A DNA stretch of 59,142 nt from Candidatus Peregrinibacteria bacterium. Its GTDB lineage: Bacteria > Patescibacteriota > Gracilibacteria > CAIRYL01 > GCA-016699755. Below, one piece after another: positions 33,405 through 41,875 of the stretch. The stretch's first letter is position 1; each line of letters opens with the position of its first letter. A program made the position numbers and the translations under genes. The notes beneath the pieces are model-generated. The model did no database searches and was not told the origin of the DNA. It worked only from the letters and a program-made list of their open reading frames with translations. The DNA is taken from assembly GCA_024762935.1 (NCBI GenBank), contig JANTGK010000004.1:1-59142 (forward strand), given 5' to 3'.

Positions 33405-33536
33405 AGAGATTACCGATACTCTATCAGTATTTGTTTTTGCTGCAAAATAGATTTTTTTTCAAAAAATCTTTGGAGTCTTTTGAGATAATACCTCGTAAAA
33501 TTCGTAATTCTTTCTTCTGTGATTACTAATTCTTTT

Positions 33537-33782
33537 TTATGAATTCTTATTTTTTGCCATCTTCCTCTCGAGTTTTTTCGCTTCGTGTTTTGATGGTTCT
33601 TTTGCAAGAGTTCGCATTGCAGAAGCACACACTCGAAGACGAATCCAAGTTTTTGTGGCGGGATCAAAAAATCTTTTCCACTGAAGATTTGGAAGAAAAC
33701 GTCGATTTGTTCTTCTGACAGAATGCGAGACATTATGTCCAGTGGTTGGTTTTTTTCCGGTAAGCTGGCATACTTTTGCCAT
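33537..33782 (-). CDS. rpmB: Ribosomal protein bL28
   Basis: The 81-residue protein has the L28 signature [21 protein letters not shown] and the [12 protein letters not shown] block, followed by [11 protein letters not shown]. It is transcribed alone, divergent from the site-2 protease gene 67 bp away. A 132-codon frame on the same strand (33410-33808) is an out-of-frame shadow. Confidence 0.96.
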   Translation of the reverse strand: MAKVCQLTGKKPTTGHNVSHSVRRTNRRFLPNLQWKRFFDPATKTWIRLRVCASAMRTLAKEPSKHEAKKLERKMAKNKNS

Positions 33783-33849
33783 AGACGTTCGAAATAGAAA
33801 TTCATCAAATTTGCCGAACGAGTCTCCCTATTTTCTTCCCTTTTGTCAA

Positions 33850-34503
33850 ATGTTTTTCTCTCTTGATATCACTGGAATCATTATTGTTGGTATAGTTTTT
33901 CTCATTGCTCTTTCGTGTCATGAAGCAGCACATGCCTACGTTGCCTTTAAACTTGGTGATCCAACACCAAAATTGGAAGGCCGTCTCACTCTAAATCCTG
34001 CAGCACATTTAGATCTTATGGGTACAATTGCTATATTAGTCATTCAATTCGGGTGGGGGAAACCTGTGCGTATAAACCCAAGTTTCTTTCGGGATAAAAG
34101 ACGAGATATGATGCTTGTAGCTCTGGCTGGTCCAGGTGCAAATTTTTTACTTGGTTTTTTAGCAGCTGGTTTAGTAAGCCTTATTTCTTCTTTTGGTGCT
34201 AGCAGTGTACTAGCAGAAAGTCTTTTATTTCAATTTTTGCAGACACTCTTGTGGATTAATATTTTTTTGGGTGTCTTTAACCTTATTCCCCTCCCTCCTC
34301 TTGATGGAGGGAGCGTGTTATTAGGAATTCTCCCAAAACGTCTGGTTCCACCAGTGCGAGATTTTCTTTTGGTTCATGGTCAAGTTACGTTTTTTGTTCT
34401 TCTTGCTGTTAATCTTTTCTTTAATATTCCTATTATAACCGGTCCGGTTTTGTATATTGCGGAAAAAATTATTCTTTTCTTCCGTCTTGTGTTTGCATTT
34501 TAA
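33850..34503 (+). CDS. Site-2 protease family (M50) membrane metalloprotease
   Basis: The ATG at 33850 (MFFSLDITGIIIVGIVF) gives 217 residues, a minimal core without a PDZ domain. The zinc motif HEAAH is at residues 24-28 within the first helix, and the third ligand motif NLIPLPPLDGG lies near residue 145. The LVALAGPGANFLLG segment between them is also typical. Members cleave substrates inside the membrane, often releasing transcription factors. No partner gene is adjacent, so the substrate is unknown. Confidence 0.94.
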   Translation: MFFSLDITGIIIVGIVFLIALSCHEAAHAYVAFKLGDPTPKLEGRLTLNPAAHLDLMGTIAILVIQFGWGKPVRINPSFFRDKRRDMMLVALAGPGANFLLGFLAAGLVSLISSFGASSVLAESLLFQFLQTLLWINIFLGVFNLIPLPPLDGGSVLLGILPKRLVPPVRDFLLVHGQVTFFVLLAVNLFFNIPIITGPVLYIAEKIILFFRLVFAF

Positions 34504-34854
34504 GATCTAAAGAATATATGGTTTTTATAAGTATATAGCTACGTTTGACTCTTATTTGCGAAAAAGAAATTTCTTGTAATTATTAGGGATAATCGTAATA
34601 CTAACGGTACGCTCTGTGCTGTTCGGTTATTCTTAGGATTACAATTTTCTCTAACAACCTGCACTCGGGAAGTTGGTTTACGATTGCATCGTGGTGTACT
34701 CATGGCCTTTTCCACCTTAAATTTCGCAGGGAAATGTGACCAAGATGAGCACGGCAGGACGGAGCCGATTAAATAAGGAATAAATACTAATTAATAAAGA
34801 GCTATTTTTTTGTATAGTTTTTCTTATTTTTCATTTGTCATTCTCCCTGTTTTG
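34504..34854 (+). ncRNA. Candidate structured RNA downstream of the site-2 protease
   Basis: This 350-bp gap has no gene. By eye an outer helix CCTGC (34658-34662) / GCAGG (34754-34758) encloses the perfect hairpin ACGAT-TGC-ATCGT (34680-34692), a longer arm CTCATGG (34699-34705) / CCA and ATGAG (34740-34749), and an inner TTTC/GAAA stem (34722-34734). This multi-branched fold and the relatively high G+C suggest a conserved RNA. It does not match tRNA, tmRNA, SRP RNA, RNase P RNA or 6S RNA features I can recognise. The strand is not certain. Confidence 0.4.
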
Positions 34855-35841
34855 TCATTGTATTTGCCCTCCACAGCTGCTTCCACAACCAGCGGTGCAG
34901 CCATAACAATAATCCTTGAGTGGAATACTCTTTATTATATTCAGATTGTCTTGTTGAAGAAGGAAATCAAGAGTTATTGGTTCTCCCTCTTGAGATAGAG
35001 CTGGAATTTTTTCCATTTGATGAAAATCACAATCATAGACATTTCCATCATAATCAATTGAGAGTTGAGTTTTACACATGAGTCCAGAGACGGTTTTTGG
35101 ATTAAAGTGTCGAGCAAGAAATGAGATATATTTTTCCAGCAGTCCTTTTCTTTTGAGGTATGACTTCATTCGTCCAATAGGGATATTGGAGATGGTCAGG
35201 AGGTTATTAAAAGAAATATGAAAGTGTTTCATCAGAAATTTTTTATATTCCTTTTCAAGGTTTTCTTGAGGGGGAGGGAGGCTAAATTTTTCTTCCGAAG
35301 AAGGAAGCTGTGGATTATAAACGAGATCAAGGATGAGGTCTTTTCCATACCCAAGACTGTTGAGCTGTTTGATAGCATCAACAGATTCCTCGAAAACCCC
35401 TTTTCCTCTCATAGTATCAACGTTATCTTTGAGGTAGCAGGGGAGGCTCGCAACAACTCGAACTTTTTGTTTTGCAAAGTATTCCGGAAGATGCTCGTAT
35501 CCGACCACATAAAATATGGTGAGATTGCTTCGCACAATGACTTCCATATTTTTTGATCGTGCTTTTTCGACAATCCTCTCAAATCCATTATTCATTTCTG
35601 GGGCTCCTCCAGTGAGATCGATTGTTTTTATTTGTGGGGAGTGGTCGATAATTTCTAAAATTTGTGCGAGCACTTTTTCTGAAAGCTCTTCTGTTCGATG
35701 CGGTCCTGCTTCCACATGACAATGAGAGCAGGCAAGGTTACATCTTCTCCCGAGATTGATTTGAAGAGTTGATACGTTCTCTTTTGTAAGCGGTTTGCCA
35801 AGAGTGTGGGCAAAACTTTTTTGCTTTGAACTTTTGGTCAT
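34855..35841 (-). CDS. Radical SAM/Cys-rich protein, ArsS-like
   Basis: The 328-residue protein has the radical SAM cluster motif CNLACSHC (Cys 34, 38, 41), followed by DLTGGAPEM (the GGE-like SAM motif) and, in the C-terminal Cys-rich part, CKTQLSIDYDGNVYDCDFHQ and the terminal CYGCTAGCGSSCGG. This is the layout of the radical SAM/Cys-rich family that includes ArsS, which attaches the 5'-deoxyadenosyl group of SAM to methylated arsenic in arsenosugar formation. Whether this one uses arsenic is unproven. Its ATG overlaps the stop of the phosphorylase gene (ATGA), indicating coupled translation. Confidence 0.88.
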   Translation of the reverse strand: MTKSSKQKSFAHTLGKPLTKENVSTLQINLGRRCNLACSHCHVEAGPHRTEELSEKVLAQILEIIDHSPQIKTIDLTGGAPEMNNGFERIVEKARSKNMEVIVRSNLTIFYVVGYEHLPEYFAKQKVRVVASLPCYLKDNVDTMRGKGVFEESVDAIKQLNSLGYGKDLILDLVYNPQLPSSEEKFSLPPPQENLEKEYKKFLMKHFHISFNNLLTISNIPIGRMKSYLKRKGLLEKYISFLARHFNPKTVSGLMCKTQLSIDYDGNVYDCDFHQMEKIPALSQEGEPITLDFLLQQDNLNIIKSIPLKDYCYGCTAGCGSSCGGQIQ

Positions 35842-36605
35842 GATGCAAAACGATATACAAAATTGTCAAAAGAGTAGGTCTTCTTCAGTTGAGTAAAATG
35901 AGAGATAACCGTATGAAAGGCATTTTTTGATTTTTCAAGATTTTTACTGAGCTGATCAAGAGGAGTTGGATTCTCAAGTACTCCATTTGCATAGTCGATA
36001 GGGAACGTCATTAGTCCGTATGCCATTTCGAGTTCATTTGCCAAGACAGCTTCTGGTCCACACGTTTGGGAGAGGATTGTTCCTCCGACCGATTGGAAAA
36101 ATTTGATTTCTGATTGAGTATTAAATCTTGGTCCATTGGCATGAACATACGTTCCTCCCTTTTGGGCGTCAGGAAAAATATCAAATATATCTTTCTGAAT
36201 TTGAGAATGTAAAAGTGACCCAGCAATAAGGTGTCCGCGATCTTTTCCCGGTGTCTGGAAAACAGAACATATGGAGCCATCTGGGAATCGATTCTCCGGA
36301 AAGAAAATATCATCTGGTATAAGTGGCTTTGCTAGTTGAACTTCTGGAGAAAGGGCACCAACGACTGAGAGGGAGATAACTTCTGTTACCCCTTCTTGTT
36401 TGAGAGCACTAAAATGGGCCAAATGATTTATTTGGCTCGAGAGTGTGCGATGATCTTCCCCGTGCCTCGGAAGAACAATAAAATCATCATGAGTACCATC
36501 TCCTTTTCCAAACAGAAAATCTCCCTCTCCATAGGGAGTTGTCACTCTTTTTTTTGTGGTATGAGGGAAATCATAACATCCAGAACCGACAAGAAATGCA
36601 ATCAT
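35838..36605 (-). CDS. MTA/purine nucleoside phosphorylase-like protein
   Basis: The 255-residue protein belongs to the methylthioadenosine/purine nucleoside phosphorylase family: VTTPYGEGDFLFGK, VLPRHGEDH (phosphate site), NGPRFNTQSEIKFF, then SQTCGPEAVLANELEMAYGLMTFPIDYANG, the base-binding stretch. Members split 5'-modified adenosines with phosphate. Coupling by a 4-nt overlap to the ArsS-like gene suggests it acts on that enzyme's 5'-deoxyadenosyl product or on SAM by-products (5'-deoxyadenosine, MTA). Confidence 0.92.
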   Translation of the reverse strand: MIAFLVGSGCYDFPHTTKKRVTTPYGEGDFLFGKGDGTHDDFIVLPRHGEDHRTLSSQINHLAHFSALKQEGVTEVISLSVVGALSPEVQLAKPLIPDDIFFPENRFPDGSICSVFQTPGKDRGHLIAGSLLHSQIQKDIFDIFPDAQKGGTYVHANGPRFNTQSEIKFFQSVGGTILSQTCGPEAVLANELEMAYGLMTFPIDYANGVLENPTPLDQLSKNLEKSKNAFHTVISHFTQLKKTYSFDNFVYRFAS

Positions 36606-36714
36606 TGTTTAAAAAAATCAGCATTAGTGTGGCGCATTATGCTCTGGAATAAAAGATATTCTTGTAGTAGAGGTTACTCGTGCAGTTCTTTTTGTGGTTT
36701 GTTATTCTGATGAT

Positions 36715-37401
36715 ATGAATCGTTCTCAAATCTTTTTTTCTTATGGGGTACTGCCAGCACTTTTTTTGAATTTTATTGGTTCATATTTTTATTTTATTCT
36801 TTTTGCAGATTCAGGATTTGCGAATGTTCTCTATGGAAGTATGAAGGGAATTCTTCTGGTATGGCCGTTTATATGGCTTGTTTATATTCAAAAACTTCCA
36901 AAATTTACATCCCAGAAAAAGATTCTTCAGTCGCTCTTGTTTGGACTTATGACAGGGGTGGGAATAACTTTTGCTGGACTTTTTGTTTTTTTTCTTGCGG
37001 AAGACTATTTTCGAACATTTACTCCTCTTATTTTACAAAAGGTTGTTCAAATGGGTGTACTAGAACACTATATTCTTTTTGCAGCAGTGATTTGTACACT
37101 TCACTCACTCTTTGAAGAATTCTTTTGGCGATGCTTTGTGTTTCGAGGCCTTCTTCTTCAACTGGCAGTAGTACCAGCAGCAATTGCTTCGAGTATTGGG
37201 TTTTCACTTCATCATTTTGTAATCCTCTCTCAGTATTTTCCGCCTGTAACGACTCTTTTGCTTGGTATCGCTGTCTTTGTTGGAGGGATGATTTGGTGCC
37301 TGATATATGCGAAAACAAATTCTATTCTTGGGAGTTGGCTGAGTCATTTTTTTATTGATATGGGAATCTTTTATATTGGGTATGTGATGCTGTTTTCTTA
37401 G
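36715..37401 (+). CDS. CPBP-family intramembrane metalloprotease
   Basis: The ATG at 36715 (MNRSQIFFSYG) gives 228 residues with about seven hydrophobic segments. Family motifs are present: EEFFWRCFVFRG (the EExxxR motif), SIGFSLHHFV (FxxxH) and SWLSHFFIDM in the last helices. Such Abi/CAAX-type proteases process peptides or membrane proteins; the substrate here is unknown. It stands alone. Confidence 0.92.
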   Translation: MNRSQIFFSYGVLPALFLNFIGSYFYFILFADSGFANVLYGSMKGILLVWPFIWLVYIQKLPKFTSQKKILQSLLFGLMTGVGITFAGLFVFFLAEDYFRTFTPLILQKVVQMGVLEHYILFAAVICTLHSLFEEFFWRCFVFRGLLLQLAVVPAAIASSIGFSLHHFVILSQYFPPVTTLLLGIAVFVGGMIWCLIYAKTNSILGSWLSHFFIDMGIFYIGYVMLFS

Positions 37402-37467
37402 GAGCCTGAAAAGTATTTGTAAAAATATTATAAGAGTATACAGTAGCATACTTTTATAGTATTTTTT

Positions 37468-38469
37468 GTGGATACCCCTAAGACATCACCGGAAGGAAGT
37501 GATTTGCTGACTGATTCAAGACAGCAGAGAGAGATGTATTTTGTTCAACGAATAAAAGGTGCACTTCGTGTTGGAGTATGTCTTGCACTGAGTACGACAT
37601 TTTCAGGGGATTCTCATCCGGGGAAAAAGCAGCCTCTTGAGGATATACGGAATCTTTTTGAGAGAGATCCTTTTTCTCTATGTGAAAAACAAATATCTCC
37701 GATTATTGGCATGACAACAGAGTGTTCTTCAATGGTGAATGGAGAAAATAATACAGAAAAAATACCACATAATCCGTTTGTTGATGCCCTTGATATTTCT
37801 CCTGAGGTGAAGGCTTTTTTACGAGCTGAAGATTACTCTTCTCGGAATATTTATTATAATTCTCTGACAGCAAATGGGGAGCAAGAGGGGGTGAATCGTT
37901 GTAAGGTCATTACCTCCTTTCCCAGTTCAGAGAGGTGTATTCCAGGGAATGGTTGTCGACCACATAAAGGGATTGATATTGATAGCCTCGAGCTGAAGAA
38001 GCCATTTTTATACTATCCATTTTCACTCGGAAAAGTATTGGAGGCAGAAAATTCAGGATCAGGAAGTCGAGGAAAATATGTTGTTATTGAACTTCTTGAT
38101 AAAGATGAGGGTTCAACTGGAGTGGTGATTTCTATTTTTCATGCAGCAGGAATATATACGCAAGAAGGAGATATTCTTAAAAAGGGAGATAAATTTGCTG
38201 CACAAGGTAACACTGGGCGATCAACAGGAACACACGTACACATTGAAGCAGCCATTAGCAAAAGCGTTACTCATGTTGAGCCTGATATATATAAGGCGGG
38301 AGATTATGAAACTGTTGATGTTGTAAAAATGTTCCCCTGGCTTTTTGCTCGAAATACAACTTTTATCCTCAAGAAGCAGCTCTCAACGTATAAAAAAAAT
38401 TACAAAACGCTTTTTCAAGAGATGGGTATTGAAGGGGTGACATGTGAAGAAAAAGAAGGAGGGGAATAG
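37468..38469 (+). CDS. M23 (LytM-like) peptidase
   Basis: The frame begins with GTG at 37468 (333 residues). The ATG at 37534 (MYFVQRIKGALRVGVCL) would place a basic-hydrophobic export signal at the very start and may be the true start. The zinc site is complete: CRPHKGIDIDS supplies HxxGxD and THVHIEA supplies HxH. The LLKK-like DILKKGDKFAAQGNTGRSTG segment is typical of the fold. Members cut peptidoglycan cross-bridges. The stop abuts the stop of trpB on the other strand. Confidence 0.92.
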   Translation: MDTPKTSPEGSDLLTDSRQQREMYFVQRIKGALRVGVCLALSTTFSGDSHPGKKQPLEDIRNLFERDPFSLCEKQISPIIGMTTECSSMVNGENNTEKIPHNPFVDALDISPEVKAFLRAEDYSSRNIYYNSLTANGEQEGVNRCKVITSFPSSERCIPGNGCRPHKGIDIDSLELKKPFLYYPFSLGKVLEAENSGSGSRGKYVVIELLDKDEGSTGVVISIFHAAGIYTQEGDILKKGDKFAAQGNTGRSTGTHVHIEAAISKSVTHVEPDIYKAGDYETVDVVKMFPWLFARNTTFILKKQLSTYKKNYKTLFQEMGIEGVTCEEKEGGE

Positions 38470-39711
38470 TTAGATTTGTTTCTTCAGAAAATCTCTGAAT
38501 TTTTCATCTCCCATGGCTTTTGTAGTAATAAAAAGGTCTTTGTCTCCACGCCCAGAGACATTAATGACAAGGGTCTCATCCTCATTCATCTGTTGAGCCC
38601 GTTTCATTCCCTCAGCAACAGCATGGGCTGATTCAAGTGCTGGAAAAATTCCTTCGGTCTGAGCAAGAGTCTTCCATGCGTGGAGGACTTCGTCATCGGT
38701 GGCATAAGAAAATTCCACACGGTTTTTCTCTTTGAGCCAACTGTGAATAGGAGAGACACCAGTGTAATCAAGCCCGGCAGAAATAGAGTGGGTATCTTCC
38801 ATTTGTCCATCACTATTTTGGAGGAAATATGATTTCATTCCCTCAGAAACACCAATTGATCCCCCAGTTTTTCCAGCAGCAAATCGGGCGGCATGTTCGT
38901 GTCCATCAACCCCTTTCCCCCCCGCTTCAACACCAATAAGTTGAACATCGTCATCAAGAAAATCAAAGAACGCACCAATAGCGTTGCTCCCTCCTCCAAC
39001 GCAGGCAACAATAGCTTCAGGAATCTCTTTGCCAGTTTGCTCTTTGAGTTGCATCTTTATCTCTTCAGAAATAATTTTTTGAAAAAAAGTATTCATTTTT
39101 GGATACGGATGGGGTCCGCATACAGTACCGAGAAGATAATGTGTATCTATTGGGTTGGTGACAAGGTCTCGGAGTGCCTCGTTAATAGCATCACGGAGTA
39201 TTTGTCCTCCAACGGTAACAGGAACAACTGTGGCACCCAGATTTTCCATCCAAAAAACATTCGGGCGTTGACGCTCTACATCTTTTGCTCCCATATATAC
39301 AACACACTCAAGTCCAAGTTTCGCACACATGGTTGCGGTAGCAAGTCCGTGTTGCCCAGCACCGGTTTCGGCAATGACTCTTGTTTTTCCCATGCGTTTG
39401 GCAAGAATACCTTGCCCAAGGCAATGATTCATTTTGTGTGCTCCGGTATGAACGAGCCCTTCGTTTTTGAGAAATATTTTTGCCCCACCCATTTTTTTTG
39501 TGAGATTTTTTGCATAATAGAGTGGTGTTGGTCGTCCCGCGTAATTATTTTGGAGATCCTTGAGTTCATTAATGAATGTTTTGTCTTTTACGGCCTGCTC
39601 AAAAGCATTGGACAGATCAATCATAACCGGCATAAGCATTTCTGAAACATACGTTCCTCCAAATTTTTCAAAATGACCGTCAGATTCTAATATGGTTTTT
39701 TTAAGAGACAC
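38470..39711 (-). CDS. trpB: Tryptophan synthase beta chain
   Basis: TrpB condenses indole and serine to tryptophan with PLP. The GTG at 39711 is the chosen start (about 413 residues); the frame extends to 39804 but that would overlap the divergent rlmH start and lacks similarity. The PLP lysine is in TGAHKMNHCLGQ, the phosphate-binding loop is VGGGSNAIGAF, and ETGAGQHGLATA is conserved. Neither trpA nor other trp genes are nearby, so it may salvage free indole. Confidence 0.95.
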   Translation of the reverse strand: MSLKKTILESDGHFEKFGGTYVSEMLMPVMIDLSNAFEQAVKDKTFINELKDLQNNYAGRPTPLYYAKNLTKKMGGAKIFLKNEGLVHTGAHKMNHCLGQGILAKRMGKTRVIAETGAGQHGLATATMCAKLGLECVVYMGAKDVERQRPNVFWMENLGATVVPVTVGGQILRDAINEALRDLVTNPIDTHYLLGTVCGPHPYPKMNTFFQKIISEEIKMQLKEQTGKEIPEAIVACVGGGSNAIGAFFDFLDDDVQLIGVEAGGKGVDGHEHAARFAAGKTGGSIGVSEGMKSYFLQNSDGQMEDTHSISAGLDYTGVSPIHSWLKEKNRVEFSYATDDEVLHAWKTLAQTEGIFPALESAHAVAEGMKRAQQMNEDETLVINVSGRGDKDLFITTKAMGDEKFRDFLKKQI

Positions 39712-39793
39712 TTCGCTATAAAAAAGTAGTCTGATTATGCGGAAGGAGTGATAAAATGTACAGAGCTGACAACTATATGTATTCTTGGATTCC

Positions 39794-40261
39794 ATGAATA
39801 TCACTCTCCTTACTGCCGGAAAAATGAAACATCGCTTTTTTTCTGAAGCAGGGTTTGAATATGTCGGGCGATTAAAACCCTTTTGTTCTTTTCAGGTACA
39901 AGAGGTTCCGGAGGAAAAATTGACAAAAAATACAGATATTTCTGTTGTGAAAAAGAAAGAGGCAAAACGATTTCAAGAGAAAATTCCCAAAAATGCTCTC
40001 GTTATTGCTCTTGATGAACGGGGGAAGGAAATGACCGCTTCTGAGTTTGCCAAGAGCTTAGAAAAATTTGAATGTTCCGGAAAACCAATTATTTTTGTTA
40101 TTGGGGGAGCAAATGGCCTCGATAAAAATCTGGTACAATCAGCTGATTATACCTACTCTATGGGAAAAATGACCCTTACTCAAGATCTCGCTCGAGTGGT
40201 TTTTCTCGAAACGCTCTTTCGCGGATTTTGTATTCGAAAAAATTTACCATTTCATCGATAA
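39794..40261 (+). CDS. rlmH: 23S rRNA (pseudouridine1915-N3)-methyltransferase
   Basis: This SPOUT-class enzyme methylates pseudouridine 1915 in helix 69 of 23S rRNA. The ATG at 39794 (MNITLLTAGKMK) gives 155 residues, the family length. FVIGGANGLDKNL is the knot SAM-binding motif, and the end CIRKNLPFHR matches the conserved C-terminal tail with its near-terminal YHR-like motif. It diverges from trpB. Confidence 0.96.
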   Translation: MNITLLTAGKMKHRFFSEAGFEYVGRLKPFCSFQVQEVPEEKLTKNTDISVVKKKEAKRFQEKIPKNALVIALDERGKEMTASEFAKSLEKFECSGKPIIFVIGGANGLDKNLVQSADYTYSMGKMTLTQDLARVVFLETLFRGFCIRKNLPFHR

Positions 40262-40312
40262 CTGCGGAGGTGAAAGGTGTTATCTATCAAATGTGAAAAA
40301 CGAGATTGGGAC

Positions 40313-40334
40313 AATGCAAATTTTTATTTGCATT
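40313..40334 (+). terminator. Perfect hairpin after rlmH
   Basis: AATGCAAAT-TTTT-ATTTGCATT is a perfect 9-bp stem 52 bp past the rlmH stop. It is followed by a pyrimidine-rich tract (CCTCTCTTTCTT) rather than a pure T-run, so it may be a weak terminator or protect the mRNA end. Confidence 0.6.
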
Positions 40335-40375
40335 CCTCTCTTTCTTATGAAAAAATGCTTTCGCTAACAAGACGA

Positions 40376-40451
40376 GCGGGTATAGCTCAGTTGGCTAGAG
40401 CCCCGGCCTTCCAAGCCGGTTGCACGGGTTCGAGTCCCGTTACCCGCTCCA
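40376..40451 (+). tRNA. tRNA-Gly (TCC)
   Basis: Acceptor GCGGGTA pairs with TACCCGC; the D arm is GCTCAGTTGGCTAGAGC; the anticodon stem CCGGC/GCCGG carries loop CTTCCAA-like with anticodon TCC; the T arm is CGGGTTCGAGTCCCG. CCA is encoded at 40449-40451 after discriminator T. Confidence 0.97.
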
Positions 40452-40462
40452 TTTCAAAAAGC

Positions 40463-40485
40463 CAGGATAAGATCCTGTCTTTTTT
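40463..40485 (+). terminator. Terminator of tRNA-Gly
   Basis: CAGGAT-AAG-ATCCTG is a perfect 6-bp stem followed by TCTTTTTT, 12 bp after the tRNA. Confidence 0.8.
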
Positions 40486-40740
40486 AAATAGTGGAGAACG
40501 GTTTACTCGAACCCGTATAGGTTCGTGTCGCGATATTGATTCACCCAACGAGCAAGGAGTGAAACGACGTGGCGAGTTGAGGTGAACCTTAATGCCCATG
40601 GGTATTACCCGCTCCAAGCTTCGAGATACGAACGAAGTGAGTTTTCGAGGAGGTTGGACGGGGGAACGACCTCTGCGATTGTTACCCGTCACGTCGTTCG
40701 CGAACGACGTGACCAGCTCCATCCTATTCCACCTTTGTAA
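40486..40740. repeat. Inverted-repeat-rich segment with degenerate copies of the tRNA-Gly 3' end
   Basis: ACTCGAACCCG (40505-40515) is an inverted copy of part of the tRNA T arm. TTACCCGCTCCA (40605-40616) is an exact direct copy of the tRNA's last 12 bases (40440-40451). GTTACCCG (40681-40688) and CTCCA (40717-40721) look like a third copy split by a perfect 26-bp palindrome at 40688-40713. TTCACC-CAAC pairs with GTTGAGGTGAA around 40541-40586. No open frame is convincing. The end CTCCATCCTATT is shared with the segment after tRNA-Thr. Confidence 0.8.
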
Positions 40741-40864
40741 ATTCTTTGAGGGGTATACTGTGTGGTATTACAAAATCTGATTCTACACTTTGCCAAGAAA
40801 CAGTTTTTCATGTATCAAAATTGTTAATGGCACTAAAGAGATGCTTAGAAAGAAGAGTTGTATT

Positions 40865-41875
40865 TTAACTGGCTCTTGATCGTATTTGTGCAGCCCTTTT
40901 TGCAGCAGCTTGTTGAGCTTTTTTTTGCTGAGCAAGAAGTTCTGCCTGTTTTTTTGCTTTTGCTTCCGCTTTTGCTTGTTGTTCCTGAGCTGCCTTTTCT
41001 GCTGCTTTTTGTCGTTCTTTTTCCTGATCTGCAGCTATCTGTGCTAATCGTTTTTGTTCTTGCTCTGCCTGTAGTTCAGCTAATCGTGCTGCTTCTTGCT
41101 CTGCTTGTTTTTTCTGTTCTCGTGCTGCTATGCGCTGATTCTTCACATTTTCTGCTGTCAAGAGACCTAATCGTTTTTTTTCTTCTCTCTCTGATTCTTC
41201 TTTTTTTTGTTTTCTCGCTGCATCAGCTGCAATTTTCTTTTCCATATTTTTTATTTTCTCTAAAGCTTCAGCTTCTGCTTGATCTGCAATGCGTTTTTGT
41301 TTTTCTTCTTCCTCGGCTGATTCCTTCGTTTCTTCTTGATTTTGCTCAAACTCTATCTGCTCAAACTCTAAGGGTTGCCTCTCCTCTTCTCGTTGTTGTT
41401 CGATGACAATACTTGTTGTTTCTTTTTCTGCAATTTTTTCTGTTTGAGCCCGTTCTTTATTCCAAGCAGTAAATGTGATATTTTTTTCTTCTGGTAGTAC
41501 AGCTAAAGAAGACTTAATAATTTTTCCAGTAAAAGCATTCACTGTAATTTCTCTTTTTTTATAGTTTTCCTGCACTTTTATTGTGATTGCTGGTTGTAAA
41601 TTTCTGAATTCATACCATGAATAGAGTGATATGACTCCAAATTTTTCTGCTACAAAATCTTCCGCAATATATTTTTCTATTTTTCCATCAAATTCATAAT
41701 TCGCGAGTACTCTGTTCCCGATCATATGAGAAAAAATAAGAAGTGTGCCAAGGCATAGAGTAGAAAAGAGAATCCCAATATGAGTGAGGACCTTTTTCTC
41801 TCGTATTGGAGAGAAAAAGTATGATCCGATAGCAAAAATGAGCACTCCACCGGTAACAAGAAGGAACGTATTCAT
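40865..41875 (-). CDS. Membrane protein with long Glu/Lys/Ala/Gln coiled coil
   Basis: The 336 residues begin with two membrane segments (about 3-20 and 30-50). A small domain follows (about 55-125; ITIKVQENYKKREITVNAFTGKI resembles the end of a PepSY domain, a weak call). Then comes a long charged coiled coil from about 165 to the end, built of E/K/R/A/Q runs. It follows the ferric-reductase-like gene with a 4-nt ATGA overlap, so the two are translated together. It could be a scaffold for that redox protein; this is inference. A hydrophobic 182-codon frame on the other strand is a shadow of the repeats. Confidence 0.75.
   Translation of the reverse strand: MNTFLLVTGGVLIFAIGSYFFSPIREKKVLTHIGILFSTLCLGTLLIFSHMIGNRVLANYEFDGKIEKYIAEDFVAEKFGVISLYSWYEFRNLQPAITIKVQENYKKREITVNAFTGKIIKSSLAVLPEEKNITFTAWNKERAQTEKIAEKETTSIVIEQQREEERQPLEFEQIEFEQNQEETKESAEEEEKQKRIADQAEAEALEKIKNMEKKIAADAARKQKKEESEREEKKRLGLLTAENVKNQRIAAREQKKQAEQEAARLAELQAEQEQKRLAQIAADQEKERQKAAEKAAQEQQAKAEAKAKKQAELLAQQKKAQQAAAKRAAQIRSRAS

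Noticed and set aside
33410-33808. 132-codon frame on the minus strand over rpmB
   Set aside because: It overlaps the certain L28 gene out of frame and shows no family features; it is a shadow.
38893-39645. 250-codon frame antisense to trpB
   Set aside because: trpB is certain on the other strand and the antisense product has no recognisable domain.
40858-41406. 182-codon, very hydrophobic frame on the plus strand
   Set aside because: It is the antisense of a Glu/Lys/Gln/Ala coiled coil, which always reads as Leu/Phe/Val-rich; the minus-strand gene has a coupled start and sensible domain layout.
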